Shown: positions 1 through 9,429, numbered from the stretch's first letter. The stretch is 64,000 bases of DNA from Salinibacterium sp. ZJ450 (GCF_011751885.2 NZ_CP061771.1:372001-436000); one strand, 5' to 3'. Numbers and translations: made by a program. Notes: generated by a model not told the origin, from the sequence alone.

Positions 1-1
1 G

Positions 2-697
2 CTTCCCGAGAGCCTGACCCTCGACAACTATCTGGCCGTCCTGACGCCGGAGCGCATCCTGTTGCCGCTCTGGAACAGCACCGTGCTCTCCACCGGGGCC
101 GCGCTCGTCACTGTCATCGTTGCGGTACTCGCCGCGTATCCGCTGTCCCGTTACCGGTCGCGCTTCAACAAGCCGTACCTGTACGCCATCCTGTTCGGAA
201 CCTGCCTGCCGATCACCGCGATCATGGTTCCGGTCTACAGCCTGTTCGTGCGGCTCAGCCTGCTCGACAATATGGCCGGCGTGGTGTTCTTCATGGCGGC
301 CACCAGCCTGCCGATGGCGATCTGGATGATGAAGAACTTCATGGACTCGGTGCCGATGAGCCTGGAGGAAGCGGCCTGGGTGGATGGCGCCTCCGCGATG
401 GCTTCCCTGCGACACATCGTCGTGCCGCTGATGCGGCCGGGCATCGCAGTCGTGTTCATCTTCGTGTTCATCCAGGCCTGGGGAAACTTCTTCGTGCCGT
501 TCATCTTGCTGTTGTCGCCAGCCAAGCAGCCGGCGGCGGTCAGCGTGTTCAGTTTCTTCGGCCAGTACGGCACGATCGCGTACGGACAGCTGGCAGCGTT
601 CTCGCTGCTCTACGCGCTTCCGGTTGTCGTGTTGTACGCCATCGTCTCCAAGGGCATCGGCGGTTCCTTCGCCATGCAGGGCGCAGTAAAGGGTTAG
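2..697 (+). CDS. Carbohydrate ABC transporter permease, MalG type (5' truncated)
   Basis: Inner-membrane subunit of a CUT1-type sugar importer. The frame is open from base 2, so the real start lies outside the window; 231 residues are visible, most of a roughly 275-residue family member. Several hydrophobic segments are seen, and the cytoplasmic EAA loop that docks on the ATPase is present (EEAAWVDGAS followed by a conserved Gly/Pro-containing helix, VVPLMRPG). The gene ends 14 bp before the alpha-mannosidase, so the two are almost certainly co-transcribed and the substrate is probably a mannoside or mannose-rich oligosaccharide. The substrate is inferred from the neighbour only. Confidence 0.9.
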   Translation, partial: LPESLTLDNYLAVLTPERILLPLWNSTVLSTGAALVTVIVAVLAAYPLSRYRSRFNKPYLYAILFGTCLPITAIMVPVYSLFVRLSLLDNMAGVVFFMAATSLPMAIWMMKNFMDSVPMSLEEAAWVDGASAMASLRHIVVPLMRPGIAVVFIFVFIQAWGNFFVPFILLLSPAKQPAAVSVFSFFGQYGTIAYGQLAAFSLLYALPVVVLYAIVSKGIGGSFAMQGAVKG

Positions 698-711
698 GGA
701 GCTCGAATCAC

Positions 712-3700
712 ATGCACGACGACGCACCACTCGTTCAGATGCGGATCAACCGGTTCGTCACCGAACGGCTCCAGCCGGGGATCATTCGAGCCAGCGTGGC
801 GGTGGACATCCAACGCTGGGAGGCTCCGGGCGAACCCGTCTCGTTCGCTCACGCCGTCGCTCAACCGTTCGAGCCGGTGGAGGCTGGATGCGCGTGGGGC
901 AAGCCGTGGGGGACGACCTGGTTCAAGGTCGCCGGCACTGTCCCCGCAGAGTGGGCGGATGCCGCGGACGCGCGGGTGCAGCTGGTCGTCGATCTCGGAT
1001 TCGACTCCGCCCAGCCGGGCTTCCAATCCGAGGGGCTGGTGTTCTCGGCGAGCGGATCGATCATCAAGGCGGTGGAGCCGCTGAACACCGGGGTGCCGCT
1101 CACGACTGCCCCCGGTGACGCATTCGAGTTCTACATTGAGGCGGCCTCGAACCCCGACCTCAGCCAGGCGTGGACGTTCGCGCCGACCCCGATGGGCGCG
1201 CGGGAAACGGCGGGGGACGGGCCGCTGTACCGGCTGGCCGGAATGGTCGTCGCGCTGCGCGACAACACTGTGTGGAGCCTCGCTCAAGACTTCTGGACGC
1301 TGCACGGCCTGTACGCCGAACTGCCCGCGCACCTGCCGAGGAAGGCCGAGATCCTGCGCGCCCTTGATCTGGCGATCGACGCGGTGGACCCGCAGGATGT
1401 CGCGGGAACGGCGCAGGCTGGCCGGGACCTGCTCGCTCCGGCGTTCGCGGCGCCGGCCTGGCAGAGTTCGCATCGCGTGCACGCCGTCGGGCACGCCCAC
1501 ATCGACAGCGCCTGGCTGTGGCCGCTCAGGGAGACGGTGCGCAAGGTGGCGCGCACCTTCGCCAACGTCGACGCGCTGATCGAGCAGAATCCAGACTTCG
1601 TGTTCGCCGCGTCATCCGCCCAGCAGTTTGCCTGGCTCAAGGAGCACTATCCCGACCTGTTCGACCGGGTCCGCCGGCGGGTGGCGGAGGGCTCGTTCGT
1701 GCCGGTCGGTGGAATGTGGGTGGAATCCGACAGCAACCTGCCAGGTGGCGAGGCGCTCGCCCGCCAGTTCGTGGCAGGCAAGCGCTTCTTCATGGAGGAG
1801 TTCGGGGTCGAGCCGCTCGAGGTGTGGCTGCCGGACTCGTTCGGCTATTCCGGTGCCCTGCCGCAGATTGCGCGGGCGGCGGGCTCACGCTGGTTCCTCA
1901 CCCAGAAGATCTCCTGGAATGAGACCAACGTCATGCCGCACCACACATTCCAGTGGGAGGGCATCGACGGCACCCGCATTTTCACGCACTTCCCGCCGGT
2001 GGACACCTACAGCTCGGAGCTCTCCGGCTCCGATCTGGCCAGGGCCGAGCGGCAGTACTCGGAGAAGGGCGTCGCGAACACATCTCTGGTGCCGTTCGGC
2101 TGGGGTGACGGCGGTGGCGGGCCAACCGAGGAGATGATCGCCGCGGCCAGACGCACCGCATCGCTCGAGGGATCGCCGACCGTGCTGCTGTCCAGCCCGC
2201 GCGGGTTCTTCGAGGCAGCCGAGGCCGAGTACCCGCAGCCGCCGGTGTGGTCGGGGGAGCTCTACCTCGAGTTCCACCGCGGCACGTACACCTCGCAGGC
2301 GCGCACCAAGCGCGGCAACCGCCGAAGCGAGCACCTGCTGCGCGAGGCGGAGCTCTGGGCCACGACCGCCGCGGTGCGCGGCGCGGCCGACTACCCCTAC
2401 GCGGCACTCGAGCAGGCGTGGCACACGGTGCTGCTGCTTCAGTTCCACGACATCCTGCCCGGGTCGTCCATCGCGTGGGTGCACCGTGAGGCCGAGCTCC
2501 GGTATGAGGAGGTTCGGGTCACGCTCGAGCAGATCATCGACCGTTCGGTGCGCGCACTCGCGGGCGACGGCACACGAACGCTTGCGCTGAACTCCGGTCC
2601 GTTCGATCGCGCGGGAGTGCCCGCGTTGGGTGCCGGTGAGCTGACGGCAGGCCGCGCTGCTGCGACGGTGAGCCGCACCGCCGAGGGGATCGTGCTGCAG
2701 AACGATCGGCTGCGCGCAACCCTCGACGCGGACGGCCTGCTGGTCTCGCTGCGGGATCTGGTCACGGGCCGAGAATCCATTCCGACAGGGCAGCCGTCGA
2801 AGGTGCTGCAACTGTTCCGCGACACGCCACGACAGTGGGATGCCTGGGATATCGACGCCGATTACGTGCGCACGATGACCGAGCTGCGAGTCGCCGACAG
2901 TGTCGAGATATGCGAGTCAGGTTCTGAGCGGGTGGCGGTACGGATCATCCGGCGCTTCGGCAGTTCCACGGTCGAGGAAACCGTCTCGCTCAGTTCCGGG
3001 GAGCGCGCCCTCGACGTGGAACTCGCCATCGACTGGCATGAGCGGCAGAAGCTGCTGAAGCTCGCCTTCCCCATCGATGTGCAGGCCGCCCAGGCGGCAT
3101 CCGAAATCCAGTTCGGGCACATTCTGCGGCCCACCCATTCGAACACGTCGTGGGATGCCGCGCGCTTCGAGACTGTCGCTCACCGCTGGGTGCACGTCGG
3201 CGAGCCGGGCTATGGGGTCGCCGTGGCAAACGACTCAACCTACGGCCACGACATCCGGCGCACCGGAGAGGGACGCTCGACAACGGTTCGACTGTCGCTG
3301 CTGCGTGCCCCGCTGTATCCCGACCCGGAGAGCGATCAGGGGGAGCACCGCATGCGAGTGGCAATCGCGCCGGGCGCCGGCATCCCCGAAGCGGTCGAGG
3401 AAGGCTATCGGCTGAATCTCCCGCTGCGGCCGGTCGAGGGCGTCGGCGTCGAGCACATCGCGCCGCTGGTGCGAGTCGACGGCGCAGGCGTCGTGGTGGA
3501 GGCCGTAAAGCTGGCTGAAGACCAGAGCGGCGACGTCATTGTTCGGCTGTACGAGGCGCACGGCGGTCGAGCCGCGGCGACGCTGAGCGCGGATTTCGAT
3601 GCGACGGATGCCGTGCTCACCGATCTACTCGAGCGGCCGACGGCCTCTCCGGAGACGCTACTCGCCCCGTCAGCGGACCGCTCCTGGCGGTTGGAGCTTC

Positions 3701-3738
3701 GACCCTTCCAGCTGGTGACGATCAGGTTCCGCCGCTGA
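712..3738 (+). CDS. Alpha-mannosidase, glycoside hydrolase family 38
   Basis: Hydrolyses terminal alpha-mannosides, probably in the cytoplasm because no signal peptide is visible. The protein has 1008 residues, the usual size for bacterial GH38 enzymes. The zinc-site motif is seen as HAHID (about residues 261-265), and the likely catalytic nucleophile is the Asp of WLPDSFG (about residue 375). The C-terminal half looks like the beta-sandwich domains of the family. An AGGGAG-like ribosome binding site precedes the ATG. It lies directly behind the sugar ABC permease, so imported mannosides are the likely substrate. Linkage specificity cannot be told from sequence. Confidence 0.95.
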   Translation: MHDDAPLVQMRINRFVTERLQPGIIRASVAVDIQRWEAPGEPVSFAHAVAQPFEPVEAGCAWGKPWGTTWFKVAGTVPAEWADAADARVQLVVDLGFDSAQPGFQSEGLVFSASGSIIKAVEPLNTGVPLTTAPGDAFEFYIEAASNPDLSQAWTFAPTPMGARETAGDGPLYRLAGMVVALRDNTVWSLAQDFWTLHGLYAELPAHLPRKAEILRALDLAIDAVDPQDVAGTAQAGRDLLAPAFAAPAWQSSHRVHAVGHAHIDSAWLWPLRETVRKVARTFANVDALIEQNPDFVFAASSAQQFAWLKEHYPDLFDRVRRRVAEGSFVPVGGMWVESDSNLPGGEALARQFVAGKRFFMEEFGVEPLEVWLPDSFGYSGALPQIARAAGSRWFLTQKISWNETNVMPHHTFQWEGIDGTRIFTHFPPVDTYSSELSGSDLARAERQYSEKGVANTSLVPFGWGDGGGGPTEEMIAAARRTASLEGSPTVLLSSPRGFFEAAEAEYPQPPVWSGELYLEFHRGTYTSQARTKRGNRRSEHLLREAELWATTAAVRGAADYPYAALEQAWHTVLLLQFHDILPGSSIAWVHREAELRYEEVRVTLEQIIDRSVRALAGDGTRTLALNSGPFDRAGVPALGAGELTAGRAAATVSRTAEGIVLQNDRLRATLDADGLLVSLRDLVTGRESIPTGQPSKVLQLFRDTPRQWDAWDIDADYVRTMTELRVADSVEICESGSERVAVRIIRRFGSSTVEETVSLSSGERALDVELAIDWHERQKLLKLAFPIDVQAAQAASEIQFGHILRPTHSNTSWDAARFETVAHRWVHVGEPGYGVAVANDSTYGHDIRRTGEGRSTTVRLSLLRAPLYPDPESDQGEHRMRVAIAPGAGIPEAVEEGYRLNLPLRPVEGVGVEHIAPLVRVDGAGVVVEAVKLAEDQSGDVIVRLYEAHGGRAAATLSADFDATDAVLTDLLERPTASPETLLAPSADRSWRLELRPFQLVTIRFRR

Positions 3739-3786
3739 CCGGCTTCCGGTCGCCAGCCGAGCACCAAGCCGTCTAGGAGCCCCGAG

Positions 3787-5733
3787 CTACACCAGCAGCT
3801 GGTGCTTCGCCAGGTCGCGGTACAGCGGGGTCGACTTCACCAGTTCGGAGTGTGTGCCCACGCCGACCACCCGGCCGCGCTCGAGCACCACGATCTGGTC
3901 ACTGTCGACCACGGTCGAGAGTCGGTGCGCGATCACGATCAGCGTGCGGTGCTCGGCGACCGCGTCGATCGCGCCCCGCAACAGCTGTTCGTTCAGGCCG
4001 TCGAGCGAGGACGTCGACTCGTCCAGCAGCAGGATGGGCGGAGCCGCCAGCAGGGTGCGGGCGATCGCCAGCCGTTGCCGTTCACCGCCGGAGAGCATCA
4101 CGCCGTCCTCGCCGACCTGGGCGCCGAGGCCGCGTTCATCGCGTTCGAGCACCTCAAGCAGGTTGACCGAGGCGAGTACCGCCACGCACTCCTCGTCGGT
4201 GGCGTCCGGTGCGCCGAGGGTGAGGTTGTCGCGCAGCGAACCGGCGAGCACGGGCGCGTCCTGCTCGACGTAGCCGATCTGGGAGCGTAGTTCGGTGCGA
4301 TCCAGGCCGCGGATGTCGACGCCGCCGAGCCGCACGACGCCGCCGGTCGGGTCATAGAAGCGCTCGATCAGCGCGAGGATGGTGGACTTGCCGGCGCCGG
4401 ACGGGCCGACCAGCGCGATCCGCTGGCCGCGGGGGACCGAGAACGAGACGCCACGCAGTACGGTGCGGTCGTGGGGCTGTCCTTGGTCGAGGGTGTCGTC
4501 GCGGGTCTCGACCAGTGCGGTGCGCTCGCCCAGAGGGGTGCCCTCGATCACAGCAGGGCGCAAGCCTGGCGACATCCCATCGCCGGAGCTCGCGTCATCC
4601 ACCAGGACCGCGCCCTCCGGGTAGCTGAACTCCACGTTCTCGAAGGTGATCGCGTCATCCGTCTCGATCGCGGCGACCGGGGTGATCGACGCATCCGCCT
4701 CGGTCTCGCTCGGCAGGTCGATGATCTCCTGAATTCGGCCGAGGGCCCCGAGCGCCTGGTTCACCGACGTGAACGCGCCGAAGGCCTGGCCGAGCGGCAT
4801 GATCATCATGAACAGGAACAGGATGAACGACACCAGCGACGCGATGGTGATTGCCCCGCTGGCGACCCGGAACCCGCCGACGCCGAGCACGGTCAGGAAG
4901 GACACCTGCATGGCGATGCCGGCCACCGGCACCACCAGGGCGCTGATCTTGGCCACGCGGATGCCCATCGTCCAGGCGCCGCGAGCCTCCGCGTCGATCG
5001 TGGCGTTCTCCCGGTCGGTGGCGTTCGCGGCGCGCACCGTGCGGATCGAGCTGATCGCGCGCTCCACGCTCGCGGCCAGATCGCCGACCTTCCGCTGCTG
5101 TTCCTGGCTGGCCACCCGGATGCGGCCGGACAGCAGGGTCACCGTGACCACCGACACCGCGATTACGAGCAGGGTGAGTCCGAGCAGCACCGCGTCGATC
5201 AGCAGCATGGCGATGATGGCGCCGACGAAGATCAACGCACCGCCGACCGCGTCGATCAGTCCCTGCGTCATCACCGCGTACAGCAGAGTGGTGTCCGAAC
5301 CGACGCGGGAGACCAGGTCACCGGTGCGGCGGGTGTCGAACTCGCGGATCGGCAAGCGCAGCAGCCGCGACACCAGCCGACGCCGCGCGGACAGCACGAC
5401 GCCGGTTCCGGTGCGTTGCAGCAGGTAGTGCTGGAAGCCGCTGAGCAGCCCGGAGAGCACCACGAGCGCGACCAGCACCCAGGCCAGAGTGCCGATGGTG
5501 TCGCCGCGCTCCACCAGGGTGATCACCTGGCTGACGAGCACCGGCTGGGCGAGCGACGCGGCCGCGCCGAGGACGCTCAGCAGGATCACCCAGCTGAGCA
5601 CCACCTTGTGTTCCAGCAGGTACGGCATCAGCTGGCTGAAGCGCGCGCGGGGGCCGCTCTCGGCCGGGCTGCCGGGGCGGCGACGGGAGGGACGGGATGC
5701 GCGCGACGCGGTCGGCGCGGAGGTTTCGGTCAT
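3787..5733 (-). CDS. ABC exporter, fused membrane and ATPase domains
   Basis: Half-transporter of the multidrug/lipid exporter type, 648 residues from the start chosen at MTETSAP; an upstream in-frame Met at 5808 would overlap the divergent methyltransferase. A basic, Ser/Pro-rich N-terminus precedes a six-helix membrane domain. The ATPase domain has Walker A (GPSGAGKST), signature (LSGGERQR) and Walker B with catalytic Glu (ILLLDES). A linker of roughly 45 residues, rich in Asp, Gly and Thr, interrupts the first strands of the ATPase domain, between FENVEFSYPEG and VLRGVSFSVP, where family members usually have a few residues. It probably works as a homodimer. Substrate unknown. Confidence 0.93.
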   Translation of the reverse strand: MTETSAPTASRASRPSRRRPGSPAESGPRARFSQLMPYLLEHKVVLSWVILLSVLGAAASLAQPVLVSQVITLVERGDTIGTLAWVLVALVVLSGLLSGFQHYLLQRTGTGVVLSARRRLVSRLLRLPIREFDTRRTGDLVSRVGSDTTLLYAVMTQGLIDAVGGALIFVGAIIAMLLIDAVLLGLTLLVIAVSVVTVTLLSGRIRVASQEQQRKVGDLAASVERAISSIRTVRAANATDRENATIDAEARGAWTMGIRVAKISALVVPVAGIAMQVSFLTVLGVGGFRVASGAITIASLVSFILFLFMMIMPLGQAFGAFTSVNQALGALGRIQEIIDLPSETEADASITPVAAIETDDAITFENVEFSYPEGAVLVDDASSGDGMSPGLRPAVIEGTPLGERTALVETRDDTLDQGQPHDRTVLRGVSFSVPRGQRIALVGPSGAGKSTILALIERFYDPTGGVVRLGGVDIRGLDRTELRSQIGYVEQDAPVLAGSLRDNLTLGAPDATDEECVAVLASVNLLEVLERDERGLGAQVGEDGVMLSGGERQRLAIARTLLAAPPILLLDESTSSLDGLNEQLLRGAIDAVAEHRTLIVIAHRLSTVVDSDQIVVLERGRVVGVGTHSELVKSTPLYRDLAKHQLLV

Positions 5734-5802
5734 TTCGCTCTTTCGGTTCTGAGCACTCCGAACCAGCGTAGCCTCGCGGCGGAACGGCTCTACACTCAAG
5801 CG

Positions 5803-6642
5803 GTGCATGCCAACGGATTAGGACTGGTCGAGCAGTTTCTCGCCTGCCCAGTCTGCGGGTTGGCGATGGCCGTCGATGACCGCGCCGTGCGGTGCGAGCG
5901 CGGGCACACCTTCGACATCGCCCGGCAGGGCTACGTCTCGTTGTTCGGTGGCGGCCGTCGCGCCAACACCGGCGACACCCCAGCGATGGTGCAGGCGCGG
6001 GCCGACTTCCTCTCCGCCGGGCATTACGCCCCGATCGCGCAGGCGGTCAGCGACGCGATCCCGGCCGACGCCGAGGGGCTCGCCGTCGATCTCGCCGGCG
6101 GCACCGGCTACTACCTGTCCGCGGTACTCGAGCGCCACCCGCAGTTGGTGGGTCTCGACATCGACCTCTCCACGTACGCGTTGCGACGCGCGGCGGGCGC
6201 CCATGACCGGCTGGCCGCCGTCGCCGCCGACGTGTGGCAGCCGCTGCCGGTTCAGGATGCCGCAGCCCGCGTCGTGCTCAGCATCTTCGGGCCGCGCAAC
6301 GCCCCCGAGATCCGTCGCATCCTGCCGGAGACCGGCCGGCTGATCGTCGTCACGCCGACGCCGGCCCACCTCGGGCAGCTGGTGGGGCCGCTCGGGATGA
6401 TCGCGGTCGACGCGCTCAAGCAGCAGCGGCTGGACGAGCAGCTCGCCGCATTCCAGCGCCTGTCGCAGACGCCGGTCGAGTACACCGTGCAGCTCGTGCA
6501 CCGCGACATCCTGAACGACGTGCTGATGGGTCCGAGTGCGCATCATGTCGACGCTGACGCGCTGCGCGCCGCGGTCGGCCGGTTGCCCGAGCCGACGGCG
6601 GTCACGATCTCGGTGTCGGTCGCGGTGTACGCGCCGCGGTAG
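5803..6642 (+). CDS. RlmA-like 23S rRNA (guanine-N1) methyltransferase
   Basis: SAM-dependent methyltransferase of the RlmA/RrmA family, which modifies a guanine of 23S rRNA in hairpin 35. The 279-residue product starts with a GTG at 5803. An N-terminal zinc-binding module is seen (CPVCG near residue 14, then CERGH), followed by a Rossmann fold with the SAM loop VDLAGGTGYY. It is divergent from the ABC exporter with about 70 bp between starts. Actinobacterial members include the tylosin-resistance type, so the exact nucleotide is not predictable. The frame stays open far upstream on the strand opposite the exporter gene, but that part is a shadow. Confidence 0.85.
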   Translation: MHANGLGLVEQFLACPVCGLAMAVDDRAVRCERGHTFDIARQGYVSLFGGGRRANTGDTPAMVQARADFLSAGHYAPIAQAVSDAIPADAEGLAVDLAGGTGYYLSAVLERHPQLVGLDIDLSTYALRRAAGAHDRLAAVAADVWQPLPVQDAAARVVLSIFGPRNAPEIRRILPETGRLIVVTPTPAHLGQLVGPLGMIAVDALKQQRLDEQLAAFQRLSQTPVEYTVQLVHRDILNDVLMGPSAHHVDADALRAAVGRLPEPTAVTISVSVAVYAPR

Positions 6643-6682
6643 CGGCTTCGAGACGGCGCGGGCCGCCTCCTCAGCCAGCGGG

Positions 6683-7465
6683 TCAGGCGGCGGGCGGGAT
6701 CCCCGCCGAGCACTCGGCGGCATCCGTGCGCTCGGAATATCCCACCTCGGGGGCGGCCAGCTGCTCGCCGAGCGATGTCTTCTCGACCACGCAGTCGCTC
6801 AGTTCCACCCCGCTCGGCTCGCCGAACAGCACGGTCGTGAAGCCGTAGCGGAAGCCGTTCCAGAACAGGCCCTGCGCGTCGGGCGACGCGAAATCGCCGC
6901 GGATGCCGAGGACCAGGTATCCGCTGCCCGGTCCGGTCAGCTGCTGCTCGACGAGGCACGGTCCCAGTTCGCCGGCGGGGTCGACGGGTGTGGCCAGTGG
7001 ATCGGCGGATGCCGCGACTGCTGCCGCGCCGAGCTCGCCGCGCGGCGCGGAGACGAGGGAGATCGGAAGCCCGTCCGGCCAGTCGACGTCGCCGGTCGAC
7101 TCGGCGGTGACATCCACCCGTACCAGCCCCCAGGCCTCACCGTCGAGCCGGTCGTCGGTGACGAAATCCGGACCGCAGGCGTCGCTGAGCAGGGCACGCA
7201 ACTCGGACGCCGCGGCGTCATCCGCCGGGAGCGACCGCTGCACGACGAGCCGGACGGCAAGCGTCGACCCCTCTGGCGCGGTGGCCACCGCGTCGACGGT
7301 GAGCAGGGCGGTGTCCGGAGCGGGCACGACCGGCGCGGTGCTGGACGGTGGCGTCGGCGTCGGCGTCGGCGTCGTGGACGGGGGAGAGGGCTGCACAGCG
7401 CAGCCGCTAAGGAGCAACGACATCGATGCCAGCCCGACCAGCGCACTCCGTACAGAGCGAGTCAT
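6683..7465 (-). CDS. Putative lipoprotein of unknown function
   Basis: The 260-residue product begins with a lipoprotein signal: basic N-terminus, hydrophobic stretch and lipobox LLSGC with the lipidated Cys at about residue 22. A low-complexity Pro/Thr/Ser segment follows, as in many cell-wall-spanning lipoproteins. The rest is acidic with a few Cys that could form disulfides. I do not recognise a domain. Its ATG overlaps the TGA of the ECF sigma factor by 4 bp (ATGA), so it is translationally coupled to that gene. It may be an effector or sensor of that regulon; this is inference from position. Confidence 0.8.
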   Translation of the reverse strand: MTRSVRSALVGLASMSLLLSGCAVQPSPPSTTPTPTPTPPSSTAPVVPAPDTALLTVDAVATAPEGSTLAVRLVVQRSLPADDAAASELRALLSDACGPDFVTDDRLDGEAWGLVRVDVTAESTGDVDWPDGLPISLVSAPRGELGAAAVAASADPLATPVDPAGELGPCLVEQQLTGPGSGYLVLGIRGDFASPDAQGLFWNGFRYGFTTVLFGEPSGVELSDCVVEKTSLGEQLAAPEVGYSERTDAAECSAGIPPAA

Positions 7466-8763
7466 GGCGTCATCCGCCCGCCTGCGAGCTCAGTGGAACC
7501 GGCGAGCTGCGCGGCACGGGCAAGCAGCAGCGCCCGCTCCCGCTCGTTGTCGGTGAACTCGGCGGCGCGCTCGAGTTCCGCACTGGCCTCGGTCGTTCGG
7601 CCGAGCTTGGTGAGCAGGTCCCCGCGCACCGCGGGGAGCAGGTGGTATCGCCGCAGCGCCGAGTGTTCCCGCAGCGCATCGACGATTTCGAGCCCGGCGG
7701 CGGGACCGTGTGCCATCGCGACGGCAACGGCACGGTTCAGCTCGATCACCGGCGACGGGGCCACCCGTCCGAGCTGCTCGTAGAGGCGCACGATCAGCGC
7801 CCAGTCGGTCTCGTCGATGCTCGGGGCGGTGGCATGGCAGGTGGCCAGTGCGGCCTGTAGCGCGTATGGCCCGCGCCCCTGACCGAGTGCGGTTTCGAGC
7901 GCGTCGGCACGGGCCAAGGCGGCGAGCCCGCGGCCGATGAGCAGTCGGTTCCAGCGCGTCCGGTCCTGGTCGGCGAGCAGGATCGGCTCGCCGCCCGCGG
8001 TCGTGCGAGCGCCGATTCGCGATGCCTGCAACTCCATCAGGGCGACGAGGCCGTGCGCTTCGGGTTCACGCGGCACCAGTCCGGCCAGCACCCGGCCGAG
8101 CCGGAGCGCCTCATCGCAGAGCGCCGGTCGCATCCAGTCGTCGCCGGATGTCGCGGAATAGCCCTCGTTGAAGATGAGGTAAATGACTTCCAGAACCGAG
8201 GAGAGCCTGGCGGCGAACTCGGTGTGGTCGGGCACCTCGAACCGTACGCTCGCCGCGCTCAGCGCACGTTTGGCGCGCACGATCCGCTGCGCGATCGTCG
8301 AGGTCGGCACGAGGAACGCCCGCGCGATCTCCTCGGTCGACAGCCCGCCGACCAGCTTCAGGGTGAGTGCGACCCGCGCCGGTTTCGGCAGCACGGGGTG
8401 GCAGGCGACGAAGACCAGCCGCAGCACGTCGTCGTCGATCACCCGGGCGAGGGCCTGTTCCGGTTCCCCGGGCCGCTCATCCCGTTCGAGCGTGTTCGCG
8501 AGTTCGGCGTACTTGGCGTCGAGCGTGTCCTGCCTCCGCCACGCGTCGATCGCGCGACGTTTGGCGATCGCGGTCAGCCAGGCGCCGGGGTTCTTCGGCA
8601 CACCGTCGCGTGGCCACTGCTCGAGAGCGGCGACCAGCGCATCCTGCGCGAGATCCTCGGCCAGCGCGACATCCCCCACCAGACGCACCAGGGCGCCGAC
8701 GACGCGAGCCGATTCAATGCGCCAGACGGCCTCGACGGCGCCGTGCGTCGTCGAGGCCGTCAT
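7462..8763 (-). CDS. ECF sigma factor, ECF42-like, with C-terminal TPR-like domain
   Basis: RNA polymerase sigma factor of 433 residues. The sigma-2 region (AEDLAQDALVAALEQW) and sigma-4 region (LSTEEIARAFLVPTSTIAQR) occupy roughly the first 190 residues. The remaining 240 residues form an alpha-helical extension of the TPR/DUF6596 type. This architecture and a YCII/DGPF gene next door define the ECF42 group as I know it. No anti-sigma factor gene is seen, which also fits; the C-terminal extension is thought to regulate activity. The start is set at MTASTTHG, 10 bp after the YCII stop. It overlaps the lipoprotein start by 4 bp. Confidence 0.9.
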   Translation of the reverse strand: MTASTTHGAVEAVWRIESARVVGALVRLVGDVALAEDLAQDALVAALEQWPRDGVPKNPGAWLTAIAKRRAIDAWRRQDTLDAKYAELANTLERDERPGEPEQALARVIDDDVLRLVFVACHPVLPKPARVALTLKLVGGLSTEEIARAFLVPTSTIAQRIVRAKRALSAASVRFEVPDHTEFAARLSSVLEVIYLIFNEGYSATSGDDWMRPALCDEALRLGRVLAGLVPREPEAHGLVALMELQASRIGARTTAGGEPILLADQDRTRWNRLLIGRGLAALARADALETALGQGRGPYALQAALATCHATAPSIDETDWALIVRLYEQLGRVAPSPVIELNRAVAVAMAHGPAAGLEIVDALREHSALRRYHLLPAVRGDLLTKLGRTTEASAELERAAEFTDNERERALLLARAAQLAGSTELAGGRMTP

Positions 8764-8773
8764 CGGGCGTCCC

Positions 8774-9190
8774 CTAGGCGGTGCGTGATTCGCCCTGGGT
8801 CTCGCGCCATTCCTTCTCCTTCTGCACGTACTCGTTGTCCTGGTCGAACTCCGAGATGTCAAAGATCTGGCGCACCTCGACCTGGCCGGAGGGCAGCGGG
8901 ATGCGGCGCGCCCACTCGATCGCCTCGTCGCGGTCCTTGACCTGGATGATCCAGAACCCGGCGAGCAGCTCCTTGCTCTCGGTGAACGGTCCGTCCACGA
9001 CGGTGCGGTCGTCCCCGTCGTAGTGCACGCGCACGCCGGTCGAGCTGGGGTGCAGGCCCTCGCCAGCGAGAATGACGCCCGCCTTCATCAGCTCCTCGTT
9101 GTAGGCGCCCATCGCGTTCAGGGCCTCCTCGCTCGGGCCAGCGGTCTCTGGGCTGCTCTCGTCGGACTGCAGCAGCATCATGAACTTCAT
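8774..9190 (-). CDS. YCII-related (DGPF) protein
   Basis: Small cytoplasmic protein of 138 residues with the YCII-like ferredoxin-type fold and the DGPF motif (VVDGPFTESKE) that names the family. Biochemical role is not established; genes of this type are the characteristic partners and targets of ECF42 sigma factors. A strong AAGGAG ribosome binding site lies 6 to 7 bp before the ATG. It heads the three-gene unit YCII, sigma factor, lipoprotein, and an ECF-like promoter lies about 45 to 75 bp upstream. Confidence 0.92.
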   Translation of the reverse strand: MKFMMLLQSDESSPETAGPSEEALNAMGAYNEELMKAGVILAGEGLHPSSTGVRVHYDGDDRTVVDGPFTESKELLAGFWIIQVKDRDEAIEWARRIPLPSGQVEVRQIFDISEFDQDNEYVQKEKEWRETQGESRTA

Positions 9191-9234
9191 CGTGATCTCC
9201 TTCTGTGGTGCGGGGCCGAACTGCCCCTCACCAA

Positions 9235-9264
9235 GACGTCGAACGAACGCGGCCGATTTCGACA
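9235..9264 (-). promoter_or_regulatory. Candidate ECF42-type promoter of the YCII/sigma operon
   Basis: Read on the minus strand, TGTCGA (-35, bases 9264-9259) is followed after 17 bp by CGACGTC (-10 region, 9241-9235). This agrees with the ECF42 target promoter as I remember it (TGTCGA with a CGA/CGTC-type -10 element). It would make the operon autoregulated. Confidence 0.6.
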
Positions 9265-9364
9265 CGCACCCAGAATTTTTCTGCGGCCAGTCTTCCCGGT
9301 CTGGGCGGCGAAGTCGACCACCCATCGCGCGGTGTGGGAATACAAGCCGTGCCGGACACAAAGA

Positions 9365-9397
9365 GGACGCCCCCGCCGAGAAGGGGCGGGGGAGTCC
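9365..9397 (-). terminator. Intrinsic terminator after the MHS transporter gene
   Basis: GGAC-G-CCCCCGCC pairs with GGCGGGGG-A-GTCC around a 7-base loop, giving 12 pairs with one mismatch. It begins 33 bp beyond the transporter stop on the minus strand and is followed there by TCTTTGTG. It separates the transporter from the ECF operon. Confidence 0.65.
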
Positions 9398-9429
9398 GGT
9401 CTTACGGATGCCGAGACATCCGGATGTCG

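Noticed and set aside
4471-5802. N-terminal extension of the RlmA-like methyltransferase frame
   Set aside because: This part is antisense to the ABC exporter; the zinc module begins right after the GTG at 5803, which matches the family N-terminus.
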